Assembly (NCBI RefSeq): GCF_030019515.1
Contig: NZ_JASEEQ010000012.1
Location: 97,465-161,464, forward strand
Origin: Nocardioides sp.
GTDB lineage: Bacteria > Actinomycetota > Actinomycetes > Propionibacteriales > Nocardioidaceae
Direction of reading: 5' to 3'
Length of the DNA: 64,000 bases
Within the stretch, counting starts at the first letter, position 1, and every line of letters starts with the position of its first letter. The position numbers were made by a program, and so were the translations under genes. Under the pieces are notes generated by a model that made no database searches, was not told where the DNA came from, and saw nothing but the letters and a program-made list of their open reading frames with translations. Positions 16,583-23,277 of the stretch are shown one piece after another.

Positions 16583-16809
16583 GCAGACTCCTCGGAACGG
16601 TGGGAACGGAAGGCGAGGACGAGGCCCGGCCCGTGGCCGTGCACTGCGGGCTCGTGCGAGCACCCCGGCCGGGCCTCGCCCGTGGATCCGAGGCGACGGC
16701 GCGCGGGCATGGGGATGACAACGCCCATCCGGCCGGCGGTCTCGGACGCCGCGGCAGTGGCGGCCGCGGGCGTCTCGGCGAGCGCGGGAACCACGCTCAG
16801 CGGGTACAT
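16579..16809 (-). CDS. First small ORF of the integration operon, abutting att
   Basis: The frame opens at ATG 16809, one base inside the tRNA-derived attachment core, and ends in an ATGA overlap with the next gene (76 residues); ATG 16728 gives 49 residues. The conserved-looking part is C-terminal: 'RPGCSHEPAVHGHG' followed by 'LVLAFRSHRSEESA'. The overlap argues for a real gene. If the first ATG is used, its upstream region changes on integration and excision. Confidence 0.45.
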   Translation of the reverse strand: MYPLSVVPALAETPAAATAAASETAGRMGVVIPMPARRRLGSTGEARPGCSHEPAVHGHGPGLVLAFRSHRSEESA

Positions 16810-16847
16810 ATCAGAAGGTTTGGGGTTCGAATCCCTACGGGCGCGCC
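16810..16847 (+). other. Attachment-site core: 3' half of a tRNA-Arg gene
   Basis: The 38 bases run from the 3' side of the anticodon stem (ATCAGAAGG) through a proper T arm (TGGGG-TTCGAAT-CCCTA) to the acceptor strand CGGGCGC plus GCC. This is the 3' half of a typical actinobacterial tRNA-Arg; no D arm, anticodon loop or 5' acceptor strand precedes it. Phages using a tRNA as attB leave exactly such a half at one junction. The intact tRNA should lie beyond the left edge. Confidence 0.8.
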
Positions 16848-16878
16848 GAGTACGACCGGATCCGACACGGCTCCCGGA

Positions 16879-16892
16879 CGGCGAATCCGCCG
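16879..16892 (+). terminator. Weak hairpin downstream of the tRNA half
   Basis: CGGCG-AATC-CGCCG, a 5-bp stem with a tetraloop 31 bases after the tRNA remnant; it may be the original terminator of the tRNA-Arg gene. Weak by itself. Confidence 0.25.
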
Positions 16893-16973
16893 GCCAGGGG
16901 CCGTTCGTCATTCCCCGCCCTGCCCGGTCCGTCCCTCTCGTCACTCCGCTGCCGTCGGCTCGTTGCCAGCGGC

Positions 16974-19496
16974 ATGGGGTCTCGACCGTCGCTGCCTGCC
17001 GTCCTCCTGGCCGTCCTGCTCGCGCTGTCCACGACCGTCCCGGCGGACGCGTCGTCCGCCGCGAGCCAGCCGGCGTCGAGGTCCCAGGCCGGCGACGGGG
17101 CGAGCGATCCCACCAGCCTCGTCAACGTCTTCACCGGCACCCTGTCCGGCCAGCCCGACTTCGGCACCGGTGGTGGCGCCGGCAACACCTTCCCCGGCGC
17201 CGTCGCCCCCTTCGGGATGCTCCAGTGGAGCCCCGACACGGTGCCGTCGCTGGACAACTTCACCGGTCGGTACACCTACTCCGACTCGCGGATCCGCGGC
17301 TTCAGCCTCACCCACCTGAGCGGTGCCGGCTGCGCCGCCTTCGGCGACGTCCCGATCCTGCCGGTGGCCGGGACGATCGACTCCTCGCCGGTCAGTGGCC
17401 TGTCCGCCGACTACCGCGCGGACCTGCTGCCGACGTTCAGCCACGAGCACGAGCACGCCGGCCCCGGGCGGTACGCCGTGACCCTCGACCCCGGGACCGA
17501 CCGCGCGGTGGATGTCGAGCTCGCCGCGCGCACGCGCGCCGGTGCCGGGCGCTTCCACTTCGCCGGTGACCGCGGCACCTTCCTCGTCAACGCCGGCGGC
17601 AGCTCGATGGCCGACACTCTCGCCGAGGTCGACGTCGACCCCGGCCGTCGTACCGTCAGCGGCACCAGCGGCAGCGGCGCCTTCTGCTACCAGGACAGCC
17701 GCTACACCCTGCACTTCGCGATCACCTTCGACCGGCCCTTCGACTCCTACGGCACCTGGACCAAGGCGGTCCTGTCCCCCGGGTCCACGAGTGCCCGGGA
17801 CCTCGGCGCCGACCCGCGGCTGAAGTACCAACAGCTCCAAGGACTGCCCAAGCAGCTGCCCGGCGACCCGTCCGGCACCGCCCAGGCCGGCGCGTACGTC
17901 GGCTTCGACACGGCCGCGGACCACGAGGTCCGGGCCAAGGTCGCGGTCTCCTTCGTCAGCGTCGACGGCGCCCGCCGGAACCTCGAGCGCGAGATCGGCG
18001 AACGCGGCTTCGGCGAGGTCCGCGCGCTGGCCGGCGCCGCGTGGCGCCGGGCGCTCTCCCGGATCGCGGTCCGCGGCAACACCCGCGAGGAGCGCCGTAC
18101 CTTCTACACCGCGCTGTACCACGCGCTCATCCACCCCAGCACGTTCGACGACGTCGACGGCTCCTACCTGGGCATGGACGGCGAGGTCCACCACACCTCC
18201 CGGACCAAGTACGCCAACTTCTCCGGGTGGGACGTCTACCGCAGCCAGGTGCCGCTCCTGGCCATGGTCTGGCCGCGCCGCGCGGCCGACCTGGCGCAGT
18301 CCCTGGTGCTGGACGCCCGCCAGAGCGGCTGGCTGCCGAAGTGGCCGGTCGCGGCCGCCCACACCGGGATGATGGTCGGTGACCCGGCACCCATCAGCCT
18401 GGCCGGCATCAGCGCACTGGGCGCGACCGGCTTCGACCGGCGCGCGGCCCTCGACGCCATGGTGAAGGCCGCCACGGCCCAGGGCAGCAGCGCGAACTCG
18501 CGGTACGTCGAGCGGCCCGGGCAGGACGACTACCTGGCACGCGGCTACATCCCCTACGAGCGCGACACCGGCGTCTACTCGACCTTCATCGACCCGGGCC
18601 TGGTGTGGGGGCCGACCGCCACGACGCTCGAGTACGCCGTCGCCGACTTCGCCATCGCGCGGTTCGCGGCCGAGCTGTGCCGACGCGACGGCGACTGCCG
18701 GCCCGAGAGGCGGGCCATCGCCCGCCGGTCGGCCTCCTGGCGCAACGTCGTCAACCCCGACACCGGGGTGGCGCAGTCGCGCTCGGTGACCGGCGACTGG
18801 GTGGACCAGGACCCCGCCGACGGGACCGGGTTCGTGGAGGGCAACGGCGCGCAGTACACCTGGCTGGTGCCGCAGGACCCCGCCGGTCTCTTCGAGCGCA
18901 TCGGCGGGCCGGTCGCGGCCCGCCGCGAGCTGGACCGCTTCTTCGCGAGGCTCAACGCCGGCCCGACCGCGCCGCACGCGTTCCTCGGCAACGAGCCGAC
19001 CTCCGGTGCGCCCCACCTGTTCCACTGGCTCGGGCGCCCGGCCACGACCCAGCGCATCATCGACCGAGCCCTCTCCGACCTGTTCGGCGCGACCGTCGAC
19101 GGACTTCCCGGGAACGACGACCTCGGGCAGATGTCGGCGTGGTACGTGCTGAACGCGATCGGCCTCTATCCGGCCGTGCCGGGCACCGACGTGCTCACCG
19201 TGCTCGCGCCCCGGTTCCGCCGCGTGACGCTCGACCTGCCCGGCGCCGACCTGACGATCCGGCTCACTCCCGGCTCTCCGGTCCGCGGGACCGGCCGCGC
19301 GGTGCGTGTGGTGCGGCTCGACGGGCACGAGTCACAGCGCTCGTGGTTGCCGTACGCGGAGCTGAGGTGCGGCGGTCGACTCGACGTCGCCGTCGGCGAG
19401 GCCAACGGCTGGGGACGCGCCGTGCGGAACCGCCCACCGTCCTTCGGGCCGGACGACATCGGCCGGATGCTGCCCCGCCGCCCGGCCTGCAGCTGA
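16974..19496 (+). CDS. Secreted GH92 alpha-mannosidase
   Basis: 840 residues. A signal peptide (residues 1-26, 'LLAVLLALSTTVPADAS') indicates export. The N-terminal beta domain has 'GGGAGNTFPGAVAPFGM' and 'GFSLTHLSGAGC'; the C-terminal (alpha/alpha)6 domain has 'HALIHPSTFDDVDGSYLG', 'FSGWDVYRSQVPLLAM', 'GNEPTSGAPHLFHW' and the catalytic-loop signature 'GNDDLGQMSAWYV' near 713. GH92 enzymes are calcium-dependent inverting exo-alpha-mannosidases, usually alpha-1,2, acting on fungal mannans or N-glycans. It is the first host gene beside the prophage. Length and motifs are normal, so it should be active; linkage specificity cannot be read. Confidence 0.93.
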   Translation: MGSRPSLPAVLLAVLLALSTTVPADASSAASQPASRSQAGDGASDPTSLVNVFTGTLSGQPDFGTGGGAGNTFPGAVAPFGMLQWSPDTVPSLDNFTGRYTYSDSRIRGFSLTHLSGAGCAAFGDVPILPVAGTIDSSPVSGLSADYRADLLPTFSHEHEHAGPGRYAVTLDPGTDRAVDVELAARTRAGAGRFHFAGDRGTFLVNAGGSSMADTLAEVDVDPGRRTVSGTSGSGAFCYQDSRYTLHFAITFDRPFDSYGTWTKAVLSPGSTSARDLGADPRLKYQQLQGLPKQLPGDPSGTAQAGAYVGFDTAADHEVRAKVAVSFVSVDGARRNLEREIGERGFGEVRALAGAAWRRALSRIAVRGNTREERRTFYTALYHALIHPSTFDDVDGSYLGMDGEVHHTSRTKYANFSGWDVYRSQVPLLAMVWPRRAADLAQSLVLDARQSGWLPKWPVAAAHTGMMVGDPAPISLAGISALGATGFDRRAALDAMVKAATAQGSSANSRYVERPGQDDYLARGYIPYERDTGVYSTFIDPGLVWGPTATTLEYAVADFAIARFAAELCRRDGDCRPERRAIARRSASWRNVVNPDTGVAQSRSVTGDWVDQDPADGTGFVEGNGAQYTWLVPQDPAGLFERIGGPVAARRELDRFFARLNAGPTAPHAFLGNEPTSGAPHLFHWLGRPATTQRIIDRALSDLFGATVDGLPGNDDLGQMSAWYVLNAIGLYPAVPGTDVLTVLAPRFRRVTLDLPGADLTIRLTPGSPVRGTGRAVRVVRLDGHESQRSWLPYAELRCGGRLDVAVGEANGWGRAVRNRPPSFGPDDIGRMLPRRPACS

Positions 19497-19504
19497 CACC
19501 AGCA

Positions 19505-19519
19505 CCTAGCTTCGCTAGG
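19505..19519. terminator. Small hairpin after the GH92 gene
   Basis: CCTAGC-TTC-GCTAGG, a perfect 6-bp stem ten bases after the stop codon. Possible short terminator; no U-tract. Confidence 0.3.
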
Positions 19520-19605
19520 GGGACCGTCGCCCGGGACCGCGTCTCGGCGCATCGTGACCTTCGTCCCTGCCCACGGCCCGGCCGGGTGACCAGAGTGGAC
19601 CCGGC

Positions 19606-19915
19606 ATGACCATGGTGCTGCACCCGACGTTCCACCGCGACCGGGACGAGTCCTGCGTGGTCGCGGCCGACGTGGCAGTGGCCGCGCGGCTGGCGGTGCC
19701 GCTCGGCAATCTGCGCGGCACCGCCCGCGTTCTACGTCGTCGAGTGCGTCAGCGTGGCCAGCGACCAATGGTGGGGCGTGCGTGCCGATCCCGACCATTC
19801 GGCGGTGGCCTCGATGAGTGCCGTGCCCGGAGGCCTGGCCGTGGCCGCGCTCGCCGCCGTACCGTTGCTCTGGCTGCTGGCCCGCCTCCACGGCGCCGCC
19901 CGAGCCACCGGCTGA
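19606..19915 (+). pseudogene. Frameshifted gene for a small membrane protein
   Basis: ATG 19606 starts a sensible protein (MTMVLHPTFHRDRDESCVVA) that turns into Arg-rich nonsense after about residue 38. In the +1 frame, coherent protein resumes at about 19731 (PAFYVVECVSVASDQWWGVR), has a membrane helix (AALAAVPLLWLLARL) and stops at 19915. Joining the two gives about 103 residues. A single-base gain between 19716 and 19735 explains this; it is a real mutation or a sequencing error. Confidence 0.5.
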
Positions 19916-20030
19916 GCCAGGCGCCCGGCGCTCAGGTCAGGTCGGATCGGACCCGGCCGATGGGCCCCCCGCGACGAGCGTGGATCGGGCGACGGCCGAG
20001 TTGGCGAGCGGGCTGACAGGGGTGGATGCC

Positions 20031-21680
20031 ATGGACCAGAGCGAGCGCCTGCGCCGCGCGTTGCGTCCCTTCGCCTGGGTGGATGGCGATCCGGACCCGC
20101 GCGGCCTGCAGGCGGGCTTCGTGCTGCTGGTGGTCCTGGACCGGCTGCTCCGTCGGGCCGGCGGCGTCCCTCTGGGTGACGGGAACTGGCCGTTGCGCGG
20201 GGCGGCGCTGGCGCTCCTGATCCTGCTCGTGGTGATGGTCCTCCCGAGGTCGTGGCGTCGTACGCCGGTGATCGCGGCGCTCGCCGTCGCCGATCTCGGC
20301 GTCGTCGGTGTCAGCTCGCTCGGGCCACAGGACGGCGGCACGTCCCTGCTGGTGGTGCTGCCCGCCCTCTGGCTGGGCAACCGGCTGCGGATGCCCGGGG
20401 CGCTGATCACGGTGGCCGGATCCCTGCTGCTGATCACCCTCCCGTCCCTGGCGGTCCACGGTCTCGAAGGCGAAGGGTTGTCCCGCGCGGTCCCGATGCC
20501 GGTCGCCGCCGGCCTGGTTGCGCTGGCGCTGGCCGCCGGCTTGGACCTTGCCGAGCTGGCCCGTCGTCAGGCCGAGGAGGGCGAGCAGCGGTTGCAGCGG
20601 ACCCTCGAGACCCTCGAGGCGGAACGCCAGACCTCCCAGGAGGTGTTCGACGGTGCCGACGTCGGCCTGATGCTCCTCGACGAGCGCGGTCGGCTGGTGG
20701 GCATGAACCGTCGCTACGAGGAGTTCATCAGGCTCTCCCTCCCCGGCGACGACCTGCCCTGGCCGGGCGACACCTTCGCCGCCGACGGGACCACCCGGCT
20801 CACGGCGGACCAGCTGCCCAGTGCCCGGGCGGCGCGCGGCGAGGAGTTCGAGGACTACCGGATGTGGTCCGGCGCCGACCCCGCGACCCGGCGGGCGGTC
20901 TCGGTGTCGGGTCGCCGCTCCGTCAGCCCGGCCGGCAACGTCGTGGGGGCGGTGGTGGCGGCGACCGACATCACCGAGCTGATGCGGGCGCTGGCCGTCA
21001 AGGAGGAGTTCGTCGCCACCGTCTCCCACGAGCTGCGCACGCCCCTGACCTCGATCGTCGGCTATGTCGCCATCCTGCTCGAGGACGACACCCTGTCGGC
21101 CCAGGCGGTCGCGCAGCTGCGGGTGGTCGAACGCAACGCGGCGCGGCTCACCGCCCTGGTCGAGGCGCTCCTGCAGGAGGCACACCACGCGGGCGGGCCC
21201 GTGCCCCTCGAGCGCGAGGAGGTCGACCTCGCCCGGATCGCGATCGCGAGCGTCGACGCCGCGGCCCCGATGGCCCTGGCGGAGGGCGTCGAGATCGAGT
21301 GCGACCTGCGCGGCCCCGTCCTGGTCGTGGCGGACCCGCAACTGCTCGCACAGGTCGTCGACAACCTGGTGTCCAACGCGATCAAGTACACACCGCGCGG
21401 CGGTCGGGCGCGCGTCAGCGTGCGCCGGGACGGCGAGCGCGTCGAGCTGACGGTCGCCGACAACGGCATCGGCATCTCCGAGGCCGAGCGCGGCCAGCTG
21501 TTCACGAGATTCTTCCGGACCCGGGCCGCCACCGAGTCCGCGATCCAGGGGGTGGGGCTCGGGTTGAGCATCGCCAAGGCGATCGTGGAGAGCCACGGCG
21601 GCCGGATCGAGGTCGACAGCGAGTGCGGACGCGGCAGTGTGTTCCGGGTGTCGTTGCCGGTGGGCACCGAGGCCGGCTGA
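20031..21680 (+). CDS. Membrane sensor histidine kinase with PAS-like domain
   Basis: 549 residues from ATG 20031. Residues 20-180 contain five to six hydrophobic helices, then a short coiled coil and a PAS-like domain (about 200-320, with 'VFDGADVGLMLLDERGRLVG'). HisKA follows with 'FVATVSHELRTPLTS' (phosphorylated His near 340), and HATPase with N box 'DNLVSNAIKYTPRGG', 'DNGIGI' and 'GLGLSIAKAI'. It should autophosphorylate in response to a membrane or redox signal. No response regulator is adjacent, so it is an orphan kinase here. Confidence 0.9.
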   Translation: MDQSERLRRALRPFAWVDGDPDPRGLQAGFVLLVVLDRLLRRAGGVPLGDGNWPLRGAALALLILLVVMVLPRSWRRTPVIAALAVADLGVVGVSSLGPQDGGTSLLVVLPALWLGNRLRMPGALITVAGSLLLITLPSLAVHGLEGEGLSRAVPMPVAAGLVALALAAGLDLAELARRQAEEGEQRLQRTLETLEAERQTSQEVFDGADVGLMLLDERGRLVGMNRRYEEFIRLSLPGDDLPWPGDTFAADGTTRLTADQLPSARAARGEEFEDYRMWSGADPATRRAVSVSGRRSVSPAGNVVGAVVAATDITELMRALAVKEEFVATVSHELRTPLTSIVGYVAILLEDDTLSAQAVAQLRVVERNAARLTALVEALLQEAHHAGGPVPLEREEVDLARIAIASVDAAAPMALAEGVEIECDLRGPVLVVADPQLLAQVVDNLVSNAIKYTPRGGRARVSVRRDGERVELTVADNGIGISEAERGQLFTRFFRTRAATESAIQGVGLGLSIAKAIVESHGGRIEVDSECGRGSVFRVSLPVGTEAG

Positions 21681-21695
21681 GCCTAGGCTGGCGGG

Positions 21696-21842
21696 ATGAA
21701 GACCCGGCTGACCTGTCCGTGCGGCACGACCATCACCGGCGCCGACGAGGACGAGCTCGTCGAGCTGACCCAGCAGCACCTCGCCGCCGAGCACCCCGGG
21801 ATGGAGTACGGACGCGACGAGATCCTGTTCATCGCGACCTGA
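21696..21842 (+). CDS. DUF1059 miniprotein
   Basis: 48 residues starting MKTRLTCPCGTTITGADEDE and including 'QQHLAAEHPGM'. The Cys-Pro-Cys-Gly turn followed by an acidic helix and a His-x-Gly end is the DUF1059 pattern, a small family of probable metal-binding proteins without known function. It stands alone between the kinase and the convergent LacI gene. Confidence 0.7.
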   Translation: MKTRLTCPCGTTITGADEDELVELTQQHLAAEHPGMEYGRDEILFIAT

Positions 21843-21864
21843 CCGCCCGGCTCGATCGGGGCGC

Positions 21865-22872
21865 TCAGCCCGGCGGGGCCGTGCTCTCCCGCACGACGAG
21901 CGCGGTGGGCAGCACGACGGGCTCCGGCCGGCCGCCCGAGAGCAGCTCCGCGATCGCGGCGACGGCCGCCCGGCCCTTGTCCGGCACCTCCTGGTGGATC
22001 GTCGTGAGAGGCGGGCGGCTGGCGGTCGCGAGCACGCTGTCGTCGAAGCCGACGACCGAGAGGTCCACGGGCACCCGGAGGCCGAGAGACTCGGCCGCCC
22101 GGATCGTCGCGAACGCGAACTCGTCGGAGAAGCAGGCCACGCCGGTGGGTCGGTCGGCTCGGTCGAGCAGTGACACTGCCGCGTCGTACGCCGCCGAGGG
22201 AGGCGCATACGGCGTCGTCACCAACGTCGGCTCCACCCCGGCCGGGTCGAGTGCATCGTGCCAGCCGAGCATCCGCTCGTGGGCTGGATAGTTGACGGCG
22301 CCCGGGTCGGTCGCGAGGGTGACCAGCCCGATCCGGCGGTGACCGAGATCGACGAGGTGCTGCGCGGCGAGCCGCGCGCCGCCGCGGTCGTCGACGTTGA
22401 CCGACGCGATCGCGCCGCGGGTGTCGTGGTCGACGACGACCATCGGGATCCGGCGCCGCTCGAGCCAGCCGATGTCGGGCGAGGTCGGGTCGCAGACGTA
22501 GACCAGCGCACCGTCGACCGCGACGTCGCGCGCGGGGACGAACCGATCGTCCGACGAGGCGGGCAGCAGCGTGAGCGCCAGCCCGCGACTGGCGAGCTCG
22601 TCGGAGACCGAGGCGAGGAAGACCGCCGAGACGGCGTCCTCGAAAGCCTCGCTGAGGCTGCCGTTGATCAGCAGGCCGACGGACCCGGTGCGGCCCCGGG
22701 CCAGCGCCCGGGCGGCGGGATCGGGCCCGACGTACCCGAGCTCGTCGGCGGCGGCGAGGATCCGCTCGCGCAGCTCGGCCGAAAGCTGGTCCGGGCGCGA
22801 GAACGCGTTGGACACCGTCATCCGGCTGACGCCGACTCGGTCGGCGATCGACTGCAGGGTCACCTTGGCCAT
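21865..22872 (-). CDS. LacI-family transcriptional regulator
   Basis: 335 residues from ATG 22872. The N-terminal HTH is textbook ('VTLQSIADRVGVSRMTVSNA', residues 4-23) followed by the hinge helix, and residues 60-335 form a periplasmic-binding-protein-like effector domain ('VDDRGGARLAAQHLVDLGHR', 'VVGFDDSVLA'). Such proteins usually bind a sugar and release their operator. It follows a 67-residue gene by 53 bases; the promoter in front of that gene carries a CpG-centred palindrome of LacI type. The nearby amylase and mannosidase suggest a glycan signal. Confidence 0.9.
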   Translation of the reverse strand: MAKVTLQSIADRVGVSRMTVSNAFSRPDQLSAELRERILAAADELGYVGPDPAARALARGRTGSVGLLINGSLSEAFEDAVSAVFLASVSDELASRGLALTLLPASSDDRFVPARDVAVDGALVYVCDPTSPDIGWLERRRIPMVVVDHDTRGAIASVNVDDRGGARLAAQHLVDLGHRRIGLVTLATDPGAVNYPAHERMLGWHDALDPAGVEPTLVTTPYAPPSAAYDAAVSLLDRADRPTGVACFSDEFAFATIRAAESLGLRVPVDLSVVGFDDSVLATASRPPLTTIHQEVPDKGRAAVAAIAELLSGGRPEPVVLPTALVVRESTAPPG

Positions 22873-22925
22873 GGCGGACCCAGTATCGCCGCTCCGCCCG
22901 GCGGGCGCGGGCCTCACCCGGACCG

Positions 22926-23129
22926 TCAGCTCGGCTGGCAGGTCCCGACGGGCCGGGGCTCGACCCAGCCGGCGACCGTGCGCAGCTCGCTCGCGATCCG
23001 GGCCCGGACCGCGCGGGTCGCGGCCGGGCGCCGAGCGGGCTCGGTCACGACCGGGGCGTCCGGGCGGGCGCTGGACACGTGCAGGGTGGTGAGCCGGGTG
23101 GCGAGGCCGGCGGCCAGGACGTCGTTCAT
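22926..23129 (-). CDS. Small hypothetical protein upstream of lacI-type gene
   Basis: 67 residues: a short amphipathic N-terminal helix (MNDVLAAGLATRLTTLHV), a proline/arginine-rich centre and 'RIASELRTVAGWVEPRP' near the end. Similar short proteins occur in Nocardioides-type genomes, but I recognise no family. It lies directly behind a good promoter and is probably cotranscribed with the LacI regulator. Confidence 0.55.
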   Translation of the reverse strand: MNDVLAAGLATRLTTLHVSSARPDAPVVTEPARRPAATRAVRARIASELRTVAGWVEPRPVGTCQPS

Positions 23130-23162
23130 GACGCATCACTTTCATTCTGTACCAGTCAAGCT

Positions 23163-23201
23163 CTGTACCGATACAGTAGCGCCCTCTGCTTTACCGGTCA
23201 A
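23163..23201 (-). promoter_or_regulatory. Promoter with LacI-type operator
   Basis: On the minus strand TTGACC (23201-23196) and TACTGT (23178-23173) are 17 bases apart, a strong housekeeping promoter. The palindrome CTGTACC-GATACAG (23163-23176, CpG centre) overlaps the -10. A further CTGTACC half lies at 23147-23153, 16 bases away. Repression by the adjacent LacI-family protein is likely. Confidence 0.65.
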
Positions 23202-23277
23202 GTCAGACCCTCGGGGTACTCCCTGACGAAGGGGCCCGCGAGATGGCCGATCGGGGGCCCGACCGTCGGGGAGCACC

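Larger units (their letters stand above)
1..16847. mobile_element. Right arm of a tailed prophage integrated in tRNA-Arg
   Basis: Tail, lysis, recombinase and DNA-methylase genes run from the left edge to a tRNA-Arg 3' half at 16810-16847, beyond which ordinary chromosomal genes begin. Head, packaging and most tail genes must lie to the left of the window, with the other attachment site. The baseplate J and tail protein I types suggest a contractile-tailed (myovirus-like) or related particle. The recombinase next to the attachment site supports this boundary. The right end is well supported; the left end is not visible. Confidence 0.85.

Noticed and set aside
16740..16847. Complete tRNA gene
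   Set aside because: Only the T arm and acceptor 3' strand are present; no D arm, anticodon loop or 5' acceptor strand can be folded upstream.
16941..19328. 795-codon open frame antisense to the GH92 mannosidase gene
   Set aside because: The plus strand encodes a full GH92 enzyme with all motifs; the antisense product is Gly/Val/Asp/Arg-rich without any domain, as expected from GC-rich third-position bias.
19932..22208. 758-codon frame antisense to the histidine kinase
   Set aside because: Compositionally biased shadow; it ends inside the LacI gene and has no recognisable motif.
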